Shown here: in pieces, positions 31,622 through 40,044 of the stretch
How positions within the stretch are numbered: the first letter of the stretch is position 1
How the letters are laid out: every line of letters begins with the position of its first letter
Assembly: GCA_035945995.1 (NCBI GenBank)
Contig: DASYZR010000066.1
Span: forward strand, 1-56,332
Origin: a bacterium
GTDB taxonomy: Bacteria > Sysuimicrobiota > Sysuimicrobiia > Sysuimicrobiales > Segetimicrobiaceae
Length of the DNA: 56,332 bases
Direction: 5' to 3'
Notes under the pieces: generated by a model
Told to the model about the DNA's origin: nothing
The model's database searches: none
The model's input: only the letters and a program-made list of their open reading frames with translations
Program-made: the position numbers and the translations under genes

Positions 31622-32398
31622 CTACGCATGTTTCCAGACCGGCGCGCGCTTTTCAAGAAACGCGGCGATGCCCTCGGCCGCATCTGCGGTCGCGACGAGT
31701 TCCGACGTGTATAGCTCCGTGGCGTCGCGCAGGGCGCGCCGCACGGATTCGCGGCCGGCCGCGACCACCGCGCGCTTGGCGAAGCGAACCGCGGCCGCGC
31801 TGTGGGCCAGCACCGATGACTCGATGTCGTGCGTCGCCCGATCCAGGTCCCCGCGTGGGACGACACGGGTCACGAGTCCCAACCGGTGCGCGTCGACCGC
31901 CGAGATCGGCGCCCCCGTGAGCACGAGGGCGAGGGCACGCGTCTCGCCGACGAGGCGCGGGAGCAGCGCGGCCGCCGCGGGCGGGAACGCCGCCAGCGCG
32001 ATCTCGGGCAGGCCGAAGCGCGCGTCCTCGGCGGCCACCACCAGATCGCACAGCAGCGCGAGCTCCCATCCTCCCCCGAGCGCCGGACCCTGCACCGACG
32101 CGATCAGAACCTGGCGCAGCGACAGCATCCGGTCGGCCACTTGCTCGAACGCCTCGAGCATCGGCCGCGCGCGGTCGGGAGCGTGTGCGGCCACATCCAC
32201 CCCGGCGCAAAAGGCCCGCGGGCCGGTCGACGTCAATGTGGCGATGGTAACGTCCGGCATCGCGGCCAGCCGTCCGCAGGCCGACGCGAGCGCCTGCAAC
32301 ATCGGGAGGGTGAGAATGCCGAGCGGGGGCCGATCGATCACAATCCGGGCCGCGCGGCCGTCGACCGTCAGCGTGACCTGCCCATCGGTCCCGCTCAC
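31622..32398 (-). CDS. Cyclohexa-1,5-diene-1-carbonyl-CoA hydratase-like crotonase (Dch/BzdW-like)
   Basis: This 258-residue crotonase has features of dienoyl-CoA hydratases: RPPLGILTLPML near residue 23, FCAGVDVAAHAP near 62, GGGWELALLCDL with a catalytic Glu, FGLPEIALAAFPPAAAALLPRLVG with the second Glu region. The FPPxAAxLLPR stretch and AGVDVAxH segment closely resemble Dch enzymes, which add water to the diene made by benzoyl-CoA reductase. The GTG at 32398 overlaps the upstream tetR stop. It is physically 19 kb from the reductase genes but shares the same operator sequence through its regulator. A generic enoyl-CoA hydratase is the alternative. Confidence 0.75.
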   Translation of the reverse strand: MSGTDGQVTLTVDGRAARIVIDRPPLGILTLPMLQALASACGRLAAMPDVTIATLTSTGPRAFCAGVDVAAHAPDRARPMLEAFEQVADRMLSLRQVLIASVQGPALGGGWELALLCDLVVAAEDARFGLPEIALAAFPPAAAALLPRLVGETRALALVLTGAPISAVDAHRLGLVTRVVPRGDLDRATHDIESSVLAHSAAAVRFAKRAVVAAGRESVRRALRDATELYTSELVATADAAEGIAAFLEKRAPVWKHA

Positions 32399-32982
32399 CG
32401 GACGCGCGCCTCCCGCGGCGTCGCGTATCCGTCGAGGAAGATCCGGGCCATGCCGTCGGCCAGCGCGTCGGCGTCGCCGTCGACGTCCGGCCGGTACCAC
32501 ATGTGAATCCAGTTGAGCATGCCGAACAGTCCCATCGTCGCGAGGCGCAGCGGCACCGTGTCGATGGCGACGTCCGAGACGACCTTGCGGCAGATCGTGT
32601 AATAGCGGTGACGGAGGGCGTAGATCTGAGCGGCGTGCGCGCCCTGCAGCGCGTCCAGTTCCCGGGTCAGCACTTTCATCTCACTCACGTGGCGCAGAAA
32701 GTGGTCGAGGTGATTGCGAATGAGCGCCCGCACGCGGGCCCTGGGATCGGGCGTGCGGGCCAATTCCTGGGTCAGAGCGTCCAGCACCATGGAGAAACTG
32801 CGCTCGCAGATATGAAACAGCAGTTCTTCCTTGCCGCGAACGTAATAATAGAGACCGGCGACGCTCATCCCGGCGCCGTGCGCGACATCCCGAATCGTCG
32901 TTCGCTCGTACCCCTGGGATGCAAACAGCGACGCGGCGGTCTCGAGAATCGTCTCCCGTCGAGCATCGTATTCCATCGCCAC
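32395..32982 (-). CDS. TetR-family regulator, first gene of block 3
   Basis: The 195-residue protein has a TetR HTH (residues 9-50: ILETAASLFASQGYERTTIRDVAHGAG, GLYYYV) and a C-terminal domain of the kind seen in acyl-CoA-sensing repressors (VLTRELDALQGAHAAQIYALRHRYY). It overlaps the hydratase gene by 4 bases. A perfect palindrome at 33010-33021 lies just upstream of it, implying autoregulation, and the same 10-mer core is found upstream of the benzoyl-CoA reductase operon. It may therefore be the general regulator of the island. Confidence 0.85.
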   Translation of the reverse strand: MAMEYDARRETILETAASLFASQGYERTTIRDVAHGAGMSVAGLYYYVRGKEELLFHICERSFSMVLDALTQELARTPDPRARVRALIRNHLDHFLRHVSEMKVLTRELDALQGAHAAQIYALRHRYYTICRKVVSDVAIDTVPLRLATMGLFGMLNWIHMWYRPDVDGDADALADGMARIFLDGYATPREARVR

Positions 32983-33009
32983 ATCCGTTCGCGTCGTCGA
33001 TCCTGTCGG

Positions 33010-33021
33010 TCGAGCGCTCGA
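33010..33021. promoter_or_regulatory. Palindromic operator candidate upstream of tetR
   Basis: TCGAGCGCTCGA is a perfect 12-bp palindrome in the divergent region between the tetR gene (start 32982) and proline dehydrogenase (start 33062). Its core CGAGCGCTCG is identical to 12814-12823. Confidence 0.6.
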
Positions 33022-33061
33022 TCGCTTGTGCCCACCGTACCGGCCCGGGAGGGAGGAGACA

Positions 33062-34087
33062 ATGACGAACCTGGCTCATTTGCATGAAGCAAACGCCGCA
33101 GCGGCATCGGATCCTCGCCCGATATCCGTGCCGCCCCCTCTGCGCTACTCTCGCGGCAAGATGCCGGGGACCGCCATTCTGCGGAGCGTCCTCCTCGCCG
33201 CGGCGCACCGGCCGCGGATTGCGGCCGCGGTGCGCCGCCACGGCCTGCGGCTCGGCGCGGCCCGGTTTGTGGCCGGGGAATCCCTGGACGAGTGCGTCCC
33301 AGTCCTGCGAAGACTCAACGAGCGGGGTCTGCTCACGAACACGACCATCCTGGGCGAAGGCGTCACGGACGCCGGAATCGCGGAGTCGGTCGTCCGGGGC
33401 TATATTGCCGTACTGGATCGGGTGGCCCGAGAGCAGCTGCAGACGAACATCGCGGTGAAGCTCACGAACCTCGGACTGGACCTCGGCGAGGACATCGCGT
33501 ACCGCAACGTCGCGCGGCTCGTGGAAATCGCGGCCCAGCGCGCCAATTTCGTCCGCATCGACATGGAAGAGTCGCCTCGGGTCGATACCACCCTGCGCAT
33601 CTATAGGCGGCTGCGGGGCGAGGGCCACGAGAGAGTCGGCCTTGCGCTGCAGGCGTACCTCTATCGCAGCGAGCACGATCTGCAGAGCCTGCGGCCGCTG
33701 GCGCCCAACGTACGGATCGTCAAAGGCGCCTATCTCGAGCCGGCGGACGTCGCCTACCCGCGTAAGGCGGATGTCGACCGCAGCTACGTCCGTCTCGCCG
33801 AACACGCCCTCCTGTCAGACGGCTACGCCGCGATCGCCACCCATGACGACCGGATCATCGACCAGGTCATCGACGTGACGACGCGGCGTGGGATTCCCCG
33901 GGAGCGGTTCGAATTCCAGATGCTGTACGGCGTGCGGCCGCGGCTCCAGTCGGACCTCGCGAGCCGCGGGTATCGCGTGCGGATCGCGGCCCCGCACGGC
34001 CCGGAATGGTCGACATATCTCATACGGCGGCTCGCCGAACGGCCGGCGAACGTGCTCTTTGCGCTGCGCAGTCTCGTGCGCCGATAG
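33062..34087 (+). CDS. Proline dehydrogenase (monofunctional)
   Basis: The 341-residue protein is a short PutA-type proline dehydrogenase as in Thermus and Deinococcus. Marks are GLALQAYLYRS, RIVKGAYLEP, and FEFQMLYGVRP near residue 285, all parts of the FAD/proline-binding barrel. It oxidises proline to P5C with electrons going to the quinone pool. No P5C dehydrogenase is adjacent. The ATG at 33062 follows GGGAGGAG. It is the first plus-strand gene after the aromatic island. Confidence 0.85.
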   Translation: MTNLAHLHEANAAAASDPRPISVPPPLRYSRGKMPGTAILRSVLLAAAHRPRIAAAVRRHGLRLGAARFVAGESLDECVPVLRRLNERGLLTNTTILGEGVTDAGIAESVVRGYIAVLDRVAREQLQTNIAVKLTNLGLDLGEDIAYRNVARLVEIAAQRANFVRIDMEESPRVDTTLRIYRRLRGEGHERVGLALQAYLYRSEHDLQSLRPLAPNVRIVKGAYLEPADVAYPRKADVDRSYVRLAEHALLSDGYAAIATHDDRIIDQVIDVTTRRGIPRERFEFQMLYGVRPRLQSDLASRGYRVRIAAPHGPEWSTYLIRRLAERPANVLFALRSLVRR

Positions 34088-34089
34088 AG

Positions 34090-34120
34090 CGCGTCCGCGG
34101 CGGATCCCGCCGCGGACGCG
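34090..34120. terminator. Bidirectional terminator hairpin
   Basis: A perfect 14-bp stem (CGCGTCCGCGGCGG at 34090-34103 with its complement at 34107-34120) with a 3-base loop lies between the convergent proline dehydrogenase and cupredoxin genes, immediately after the former's stop. Confidence 0.75.
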
Positions 34121-34150
34121 GTGGTGCCGAGGTAGGGCCGGGACCGACGC

Positions 34151-34639
34151 CTACATCGCCACGATGAACCCCGCCATATACCCCTCTTTGCTGGGCCCGG
34201 CGTAGCCCTGCTCCATCGCCCAGCCGTGGCCGCCCGCGTCGCAGGTGAGCGCGCAATACCAGCGGTACGTGCCGGCCTTCGGAACCGTGAACTGCGCGGT
34301 CGTGGTGACCGGCTTCACGTCGTCGCCGACCTGCTGGCCGCCTTTGATCGTGATGTTCAGATTCAGTTTGGGCGCGGTGAGGGTGTGCGCGCCCTCGTCG
34401 TAATTGATGAAGTCGATCGCCACCGGCGCGCCTGCCGTGACGACGAAGCTGGACGGGACGAATGCGTCATGGCCCTTGCCGTCGGGCCCGAGAATACCCG
34501 TCTTGCCCCTGAAAATGTACACCGTGACCGTTTGCCCGGCCGCGGCGCGCACCCGCGCGAGCGGTCCGGCCACGAGGACCCCTGCCAACCCGCCGGCCGC
34601 CACAGCCAAAGCCTCGCGCCGGCTCACGTTCTTGACCAT
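34151..34639 (-). CDS. Exported cupredoxin-domain protein
   Basis: The 162-residue protein has a Tat-like leader (SRREALAVAAGG near residues 6-17) ending at ARVRAAAG, then a cupredoxin beta-sandwich. Copper ligands can be read as H in EGAHTL and C-x-H-x-M in WYCALTCDAGGHGWAM, typical of a type 1 blue copper site. It would shuttle electrons outside the cytoplasm and sits beside the cytochrome b-c and Rieske genes, so it is a natural acceptor for that complex. Confidence 0.75.
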   Translation of the reverse strand: MVKNVSRREALAVAAGGLAGVLVAGPLARVRAAAGQTVTVYIFRGKTGILGPDGKGHDAFVPSSFVVTAGAPVAIDFINYDEGAHTLTAPKLNLNITIKGGQQVGDDVKPVTTTAQFTVPKAGTYRWYCALTCDAGGHGWAMEQGYAGPSKEGYMAGFIVAM

Positions 34640-34715
34640 CGGTCTCCCCTCCCCACACTTGACTCGCTGTCGGTCGCGCTATTGAGTCCAAGTGTATTGG
34701 CGCGCCGCGCCTGAG

Positions 34716-34737
34716 CCTATCGGACATCGACCGGATT
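34716..34737. promoter_or_regulatory. CCTATCS-N11-KATY motif, site 1
   Basis: CCTATCG (34716-34722), 11 bases, GATT (34734-34737), 77 bases upstream of the cupredoxin start when read on the other strand. See the four related sites at 39666, 39935, 44795 and 49363. Confidence 0.4.
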
Positions 34738-34782
34738 TCGTATCGGGCGGCGGCACGACCGGGTTCTACGCACCCAAATCTG

Positions 34783-36141
34783 TTACTTGAGTGTCAGGAG
34801 GTAGGCGACCAGCGCCTTGAGATCGTCGCCGGAGAGCTTGTCGAACGCCGGCATGTTGGTCTTGGGATTCACCGATGCCGGGTTGCGGACTTGCGCGGCG
34901 AGTCTGTCGGCCGTCAGACGGCTGCCGACGTGGGTGAGCTCGGGACCGACTTCGGCGCCTTGCCCGGCAACGACATGGCAATTCTTGCACCCGTTGGTGA
35001 CGAACACCTCGTGCCCGCGACTAATCAGCGCCTGTGAGGAGCCCGCCGGCGCCGTCCGCGTCCCGGGCGGCACCTGCACGGCCCCAAAGTACGTCAACCC
35101 GGCCACGACGGCCACCGCCGCGGCCGCGGACACCATCGCGTACGGCCGGCGGGCCGGCCGACGTTCGGCCCGCCGGTCGACGAGCGGGATAACAAAGAGC
35201 AGCAAGATCGCCGCGAGCGGCAGCACGATCACGCCGAACGGCTCCCAGATCGGCCCCTCGAAATACTTGAGCAGCTGGAAGAAGAACAGGAAGTACCACT
35301 CCGGGCGCGGCACGTAGGTGGTCGAGGCCGGATCCGCGCGCACCTCCGTCGGCACGCCCCGCCACGCGGTCAGGGCGAAGAGCACCGCCAACACGAGGAG
35401 CGACACGCCGAGGTCTTCCGCGAGTTGCTCCGGGTAGAACCGCTTGCCCTTGCGCGCCGCCGCTTCGTTCCCCGGCGCCGGCGCGATGCCGTGCCGGTAG
35501 ACGAGATAGAGGTGCAAAACCACGAGCGGTACGAGCAGCGCCGGCAGCAACAGCACGTGAATCGCGTAGAAGCGGGCGAGCGCGACGGGACCCACGCCGG
35601 CTTCGCCGCGGATCACCTGCAGCAGCCATGCCCCGGCGCCCGGCACCGTGCCGACGATCTTCGTGCCGACCACCGTCGCCCAGTAGGAGCGCTGCGTCCA
35701 GGGGAGCAGGTAGCCGGTAAACGCGAATCCCATGACGATCAGTAAGAGGGCGACACCGGCCATCCAGGTGACCTCGCGCGGACGCTTGTACGACCCCCAG
35801 AGGAACACCCGGAGCATGTGCAGGCCCGCGACGACGACGAGGGCGCTCGAGCCCCAGTGGTGAAGGCCGCGGAGGATGGGCCCGAGGAGCACCTGCGACA
35901 TGATGAACTCGATGCTGTCGTAGGCGTGCTCGGGACTCGGCACGTAGTTCATCCCGAGCACAATGCCGGTCGCAACCTGCACGACAAGGAGGAAGAGTGT
36001 TGCGCTGCCGAGCGTGTGCGGCAGCCCGGTCTCGTCCGGCACGTTGCGGTTCAGGAACCCGCCGAACAGCTGCCCGCCGAGGCGTTCTTCGAGCCATCCC
36101 CGGCGCGGGCCCGACGCGCCGTGCCGGGGGTCAGCGGTCAT
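34783..36141 (-). CDS. Cytochrome b fused to a C-terminal cytochrome c domain
   Basis: The 452-residue protein begins with a full cytochrome b core: heme-ligand histidines in GLHHWGSSALVVVAGLHMLR (helix B) and in YAIHVLLLPALLVPLVVLH (helix D), PEWYF, then further transmembrane helices. The C-terminus (about 365-452) is a single-heme cytochrome c with C385-x-x-C388-H389 (CKNCH) and a distal Met in NMPAF. The fusion replaces separate cytochrome c1. With the Rieske protein it should form a quinol oxidase/bc-type complex. It is coupled to the Rieske gene by ATGA overlap. Confidence 0.87.
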   Translation of the reverse strand: MTADPRHGASGPRRGWLEERLGGQLFGGFLNRNVPDETGLPHTLGSATLFLLVVQVATGIVLGMNYVPSPEHAYDSIEFIMSQVLLGPILRGLHHWGSSALVVVAGLHMLRVFLWGSYKRPREVTWMAGVALLLIVMGFAFTGYLLPWTQRSYWATVVGTKIVGTVPGAGAWLLQVIRGEAGVGPVALARFYAIHVLLLPALLVPLVVLHLYLVYRHGIAPAPGNEAAARKGKRFYPEQLAEDLGVSLLVLAVLFALTAWRGVPTEVRADPASTTYVPRPEWYFLFFFQLLKYFEGPIWEPFGVIVLPLAAILLLFVIPLVDRRAERRPARRPYAMVSAAAAVAVVAGLTYFGAVQVPPGTRTAPAGSSQALISRGHEVFVTNGCKNCHVVAGQGAEVGPELTHVGSRLTADRLAAQVRNPASVNPKTNMPAFDKLSGDDLKALVAYLLTLK

Positions 36142-36641
36142 GCGCCGCCCCGGCGCAACGCACCCATGTACAACGTGCCGCCCTCGACTTTGGTGTCGTA
36201 GGCATCGAGCGGCCGCGGCGGCGGACCGGCGAGCACCTTGCCGGTCGCGTCGAACTGCCCGCCGTGGCACGGACAGACAAAGCGCTGCTGCGACGCCTCC
36301 CAGTGATACGGACAGCCGAGGTGCGTGCAGTGATTGTCGAAAACGCGGAAGGCGCCCTGCCGGTCTCTCACCACCCAGACCTGCATCTCGGCGGTCGCGT
36401 TGACCCAGCCTTCATGCGCCGGGTGCAGGTGATGGGCGAGCGACGGCACGGGGCCGAAGGTGCCGGCACCGCCGACCGCCACCCATTGCGCCCGCTCGAC
36501 GGGCTTGAAGGCCGGCGAGAGGAAGGCGCCGACGACCGGAATGCCGACCAGGGCGCCGAGCAGACCGCTAAGACCCCAAAACAGACGGTTGAAAAACGTA
36601 CGGCGATCCAGCGCCGCCTTCGGTCCGGTCTCCGCAGTCAT
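36138..36641 (-). CDS. Rieske [2Fe-2S] protein of a cytochrome bc complex
   Basis: The 167-residue protein has an N-terminal twin-arginine-like leader and membrane anchor (RRTFFNRLFWGLSGLLGALVG, near residues 13-33) and a Rieske domain with box 1 C105-T-H107-L-G-C110 and box 2 C123-P-C125-H126-GG. It moves electrons from quinol to cytochrome c. It is first in a two-gene operon with the cytochrome b-c fusion. An alternative GTG start at 36653 would add four residues. Confidence 0.87.
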   Translation of the reverse strand: MTAETGPKAALDRRTFFNRLFWGLSGLLGALVGIPVVGAFLSPAFKPVERAQWVAVGGAGTFGPVPSLAHHLHPAHEGWVNATAEMQVWVVRDRQGAFRVFDNHCTHLGCPYHWEASQQRFVCPCHGGQFDATGKVLAGPPPRPLDAYDTKVEGGTLYMGALRRGGA

Positions 36642-36794
36642 CCTCGTCCGCACCCCCCGACATCCTCGCGATTGTCGCTCTGAGGATGCGATACTCCGAG
36701 GATACGGACCAAGAACGCGAATGTCGTCAGACCCGGAGTTGATTGTCCGGTCCGGCCGCGACCCTATCCCGGCCTGTGGAGCGAGGGAGCCTGC

Positions 36795-37028
36795 CTAATC
36801 CGCGGCCGACACCAGGGCGGACTCCGACAACTCTTCCAGGGCCCGCCGCCGTGATGCGGCGGCGAGGGCCACCGCGTCTGTGAGGGCGTCGGCGATCTTC
36901 GAGACCTCGACGCGAATCGACGTGCGATCCGGCGCCAGGTGCTCGGCTTCGCGCACGATGCTGAGCGCGTTTCGCAGCTGGCGTTCCACCTCGATCAGAT
37001 CCCAGTACGTTTCGCGGTCCTGCGGCAT
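36795..37028 (-). CDS. Small hypothetical protein
   Basis: The 77-residue product is helical and acidic at its ends, with a charged N-terminus (MPQDRETYWDLIEVERQLRNAL) and an alanine-rich C-terminal half. No domain is recognised. It is encoded between the Rieske gene and the P-type ATPase, on the minus strand. Its codon use matches its neighbours. It may act as a small coiled-coil or regulatory protein, but this is a guess. Confidence 0.5.
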   Translation of the reverse strand: MPQDRETYWDLIEVERQLRNALSIVREAEHLAPDRTSIRVEVSKIADALTDAVALAAASRRRALEELSESALVSAAD

Positions 37029-37185
37029 CGGATCCCTCCCGCGGCGTTCCTGACTGCACGTTCATCATCGTCGACGGCGCCCCGGGACGGCATCCGACCC
37101 GGGCCTGATTTGGAATCAGGCGCCCGCCAGATGCCCCCGGAGCTTCGCTGCGATATGCTGCGGCAGGAGGTTCTCACACACCTCA

Positions 37186-39117
37186 ATGGCGACGCATTCA
37201 ATTGCGCCCGGGCGCCCGGTCTCCGTACGTCCCCGGCGGCATCCACCCGATGCCGCCTCCCCGCTGACGCAGGTGCTGCCCGCCGCGCAGCCGCTGCTCT
37301 GCGCGGCGAGTCAGATCGCCGCCTGGTTGGCCGGGGGCCAAGCCGGCGTCCTACTCTACGCCCTCGCGTACCTCGCGGGAGGAACGGGCAGCGCGGTCGC
37401 GGCGTGGGGCTCGATACGGCGCGGCCGGATCGACGTCAACGTGCTCATGCTCGTCGCCGCGCTCGCCGCCGCCTGGCTCGGCGCGTGGGCCGAAGGCAGC
37501 GTGCTGCTGTTCCTGTTTTCGCTCAGCAATGCGTTGGAGTTCTACGCGATCGGACGGACCCGCCGCGCCATCCGCGCGCTCGTCGCCCTGCGGCCCACGG
37601 TCGCCCTCGTGCGCCGCGGCGGCGAGACCCGGACCGTGCCGGCGGACGCGCTGCGGATCGGAGATGTGGTCATCGTCCGCCCGGCCGAACGGCTGGCGGC
37701 CGACGGCATCGTGATCGCTGGGGAATCGAGTATTGATCAGGCCCCGATTACCGGAGAATCGATCCCCGCCGACGTGGTCCCGGGATCCACCGTCTTTGCC
37801 GGCACGATCAACCAGCGCGGCGGACTGGAAGTTCGCGTGACCAAGGCCCCGGAAGACACGACGCTGGCCCGCATCATCGCCCTCGTCCTGCAGGCGCAGG
37901 CCGCTCAGGTGCCGGCCCAGCGGCTGATCGACCGGTTTGGACAGGTCTACGCGATCGTCATCATCGCGGGAGCGGCGGTCGCCTACGCCGTCATGGCGGC
38001 CGCGGGTATCGGCGGCGGCACCGCCCTCTACCGGTCGGTGACGCTGCTCGTGGTGGCCTCCCCCTGCGCCATCGTCATTTCCACGCCGGCCGCGATCCTG
38101 TCGGCGATCGCGAACGCGGCCCGGCGCGGCATCCTCTTCAAAGGCGGCGCGTCCCTGGAACAACTGGCCGCCGTCGAGACGGTGGTCTTCGACAAGACGG
38201 GCACGCTGACGACCGGACGTCCGGTCGTCACCGATGTCGTCCCGATCGACGGCGATGAGGACCGTGTCCTGGCCATGGCGGCCGGCCTCGAGCAGCGGTC
38301 CGAGCACGCGCTCGCTGATGCCGTGGTGGGCGCCTGCCGCGAGCGCGGCATCAGCTTAGGGCAGCCGGAGTCGTTCGAGTCCGTGACCGGCCGGGGCGTG
38401 CGCGGCCGGCTCGGCGGGGCCGTGGTCCGCGTGGGCAGCGCGGCGTTTATGCGGGAAGAGGCCGTCGCCGTGCCGGAATCGGCGCGCGCGCACATCGCGC
38501 GCCTCCAGGCGGACGGCCGGACGCTGATGTACGTAGCCGACGACCAGCTCCGCGGCATCATCGCCCTCGCCGACGTGCCGCGGCCGCAGGCGGGCGCGGC
38601 GCTCCGCATGCTTCGGGCGCTTGGCATCACGCGCATCACGATGCTGACCGGCGATCATGCCGGGGCGGCCGGCGCCGTCGCGGCGCGTCTCGGCATCCGC
38701 GACGTACGGGCCGAGCTGCTGCCGGAGGAGAAGGCGGACGCGGTGCGGAGCCTCGCCGGGGCGGCCGCGGTTGCCGTCGTTGGAGACGGCGTCAACGATG
38801 CCCCGGCCCTCGCCGCCGCGCACGTGGGTATTGCGATGGGGGCCGCCGGCACGGACGCGGCCCTGGAGACGGCCGACGTCGTGCTGATGGGGGACGATCT
38901 AACGCGGCTCCCCTACGCGATCGAGCTCAGCCGGCGAACGCGTCAGGTGGTTGCGCAAAACTTGTTCGTGGCCGCCTGCGTCATTGCCGGCCTGATCGCG
39001 CTCACGCTGGGTATTGGCCTTAGGCTGGCGTTCGGGGTGGTTGGCCACGAGGGCAGCACTGTCGCGGTCGTGCTGAACGGCCTGCGGCTCTTGACTTACC
39101 GCCCCCGGCCCGTGTGA
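37186..39117 (+). CDS. P1B-4-type heavy-metal ATPase (Co/Fe/Zn efflux)
   Basis: The 643-residue transporter has the P-type core: SPC in the membrane metal site (S292-P293-C294), phosphorylation D336 in DKTGTLT, GDGVNDAPALAAAHVG, and a late HEGST (H621-E622-G623-S624-T625). SPC together with HEGST defines the P1B-4 class (CoaT/CtpD/FrvA), which exports cobalt, ferrous iron or zinc; CPC of copper pumps is absent. There is no N-terminal metal-binding domain, as usual for the class. The ATG at 37186 has AGGAGG 15 bases before it. Confidence 0.85.
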   Translation: MATHSIAPGRPVSVRPRRHPPDAASPLTQVLPAAQPLLCAASQIAAWLAGGQAGVLLYALAYLAGGTGSAVAAWGSIRRGRIDVNVLMLVAALAAAWLGAWAEGSVLLFLFSLSNALEFYAIGRTRRAIRALVALRPTVALVRRGGETRTVPADALRIGDVVIVRPAERLAADGIVIAGESSIDQAPITGESIPADVVPGSTVFAGTINQRGGLEVRVTKAPEDTTLARIIALVLQAQAAQVPAQRLIDRFGQVYAIVIIAGAAVAYAVMAAAGIGGGTALYRSVTLLVVASPCAIVISTPAAILSAIANAARRGILFKGGASLEQLAAVETVVFDKTGTLTTGRPVVTDVVPIDGDEDRVLAMAAGLEQRSEHALADAVVGACRERGISLGQPESFESVTGRGVRGRLGGAVVRVGSAAFMREEAVAVPESARAHIARLQADGRTLMYVADDQLRGIIALADVPRPQAGAALRMLRALGITRITMLTGDHAGAAGAVAARLGIRDVRAELLPEEKADAVRSLAGAAAVAVVGDGVNDAPALAAAHVGIAMGAAGTDAALETADVVLMGDDLTRLPYAIELSRRTRQVVAQNLFVAACVIAGLIALTLGIGLRLAFGVVGHEGSTVAVVLNGLRLLTYRPRPV

Positions 39118-39127
39118 CGGGTCCCGC

Positions 39128-39376
39128 TCATGGGTGTCCGGCGCCGGCGACCTTCCCCCGGGTCTGAGGGCGCCCGGCGGTGCGCTCCCACTCGGACCGC
39201 GTCAGATCGCCTTCCTCATACCGGTGCCACGCTTCGCTAAGGTCGTCGGATCCGCGCGTGGACGGCTTCCTGGTCACGAGAAACAGAAATCCGAGCCCGC
39301 CGACGACGAAGCACAGAAGCGTCGCCGCGACGAGCACACCCCAGATCCAACCGTAACCAAATAATATCGGCCACAT
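39128..39376 (-). CDS. Small membrane protein with a SHOCT domain
   Basis: The 82-residue protein has one hydrophobic segment at residues 10-35 and a SHOCT-like C-terminal motif (LSEAWHRYEEGDLTRSEWE, residues 46-64). Such proteins are common but their function is unknown. It converges on the ATPase gene with 10 bases between them. Confidence 0.65.
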   Translation of the reverse strand: MWPILFGYGWIWGVLVAATLLCFVVGGLGFLFLVTRKPSTRGSDDLSEAWHRYEEGDLTRSEWERTAGRPQTRGKVAGAGHP

Positions 39377-39398
39377 GGCGCGTCCCTACCTGGGCCTT

Positions 39399-39593
39399 CT
39401 ACTGAGTGACCGGGCCGCCGCTGCGGGGTGCCGCCGGTTCTACCGGCCGCGCTCCCGGTACCTCCGCGGGAGCGATCTCCTGGGCTTCACCCCAGTAGCA
39501 CTCGTCGCAAAAGTGCATGACCACGCCGCGCTGCTCCAGTTCGTGGCGCACCGTCCGCAGACCGCACCGATCGCACGCCGTCACCTGTTTCAT
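39399..39593 (-). CDS. Small zinc-ribbon protein
   Basis: The 64-residue product from the ATG at 39593 has a four-cysteine zinc-ribbon-like pattern (C7, C10, then C29 and C32: CDRCG ... CDECY), with a Pro-rich tail. It is of unknown function. The longer frame upstream adds residues with no features. Confidence 0.5.
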   Translation of the reverse strand: MKQVTACDRCGLRTVRHELEQRGVVMHFCDECYWGEAQEIAPAEVPGARPVEPAAPRSGGPVTQ

Positions 39594-39665
39594 TGAACCA
39601 GCCTCCCGCGGCCCGGCTGTGAGCGCCGGCCTTTTCACCAACCCTAGCATCCCCGGCCCGCCGGC

Positions 39666-39687
39666 CCTATCCGGCGGCTATCTGATT
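39666..39687. promoter_or_regulatory. CCTATCS-N11-KATY motif, site 2
   Basis: CCTATCC (39666-39672), 11 bases, GATT (39684-39687). It is 73 bases upstream of the zinc-ribbon start on the minus strand. Confidence 0.4.
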
Positions 39688-39934
39688 CCGGCTCATCCTT
39701 CGACCCGATTCTGCCCCGCCGTCTCGCCGCGAACGTCAAAAGGAGCGCACTTGATGAGCGGCATCCCACCGTCTTCGGCCGGCACCCCGGGCCCTACTGT
39801 CGTCCGGTGCCCTCCGAGGAGGCGCGCTCCCCGAAGTGAACATGGACGACCGTCGGTATCCCGGAGCCGGCGTTTGACTCGGTGACTCGCCGCATGCGCT
39901 CCACTTTGTACCGTAGCACGCCCGCGTCGCAGCG

Positions 39935-39956
39935 CCTATCGGATCGATGTCGTATT
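39935..39956 (+). promoter_or_regulatory. CCTATCS-N11-KATY motif, site 3
   Basis: CCTATCG (39935-39941), 11 bases, TATT (39953-39956), 110 bases upstream of the histidine kinase start. Confidence 0.4.
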
Positions 39957-40044
39957 CCCGGCCCCCCCGGCACCCGATCCGCCGGCCCCGCCCGGAGGGA
40001 CCGCGTCGCGCGGGCCCGAACAGCCCGGCAGGGAGCACGAAGCC

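Larger units (their letters stand above)
39594..40044. other. Stretch without a confident gene
   Basis: This 450-base region holds two copies of the CCTATCS-N11-KATY motif (39666 and 39935). A 43-codon frame at 39754-39885 starts with ATG eight bases after AGGAG, but its product is Pro/Arg-rich with no recognisable domain. On the minus strand a frame ending at 39794 could encode a 41-residue peptide starting VLRYKVERMRRV; this looks protein-like but has no good start signal. No gene is called here. Confidence 0.4.

Noticed and set aside
37186-39117. Copper-transporting P-type ATPase
   Set aside because: The membrane motif is SPC, not CPC, and HEGST marks class P1B-4.
39754-39885. A 43-codon plus-strand gene with a good ribosome binding site
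   Set aside because: The product is Pro/Arg/Ser-rich without any recognisable domain; kept only as a remark in the gap entry.
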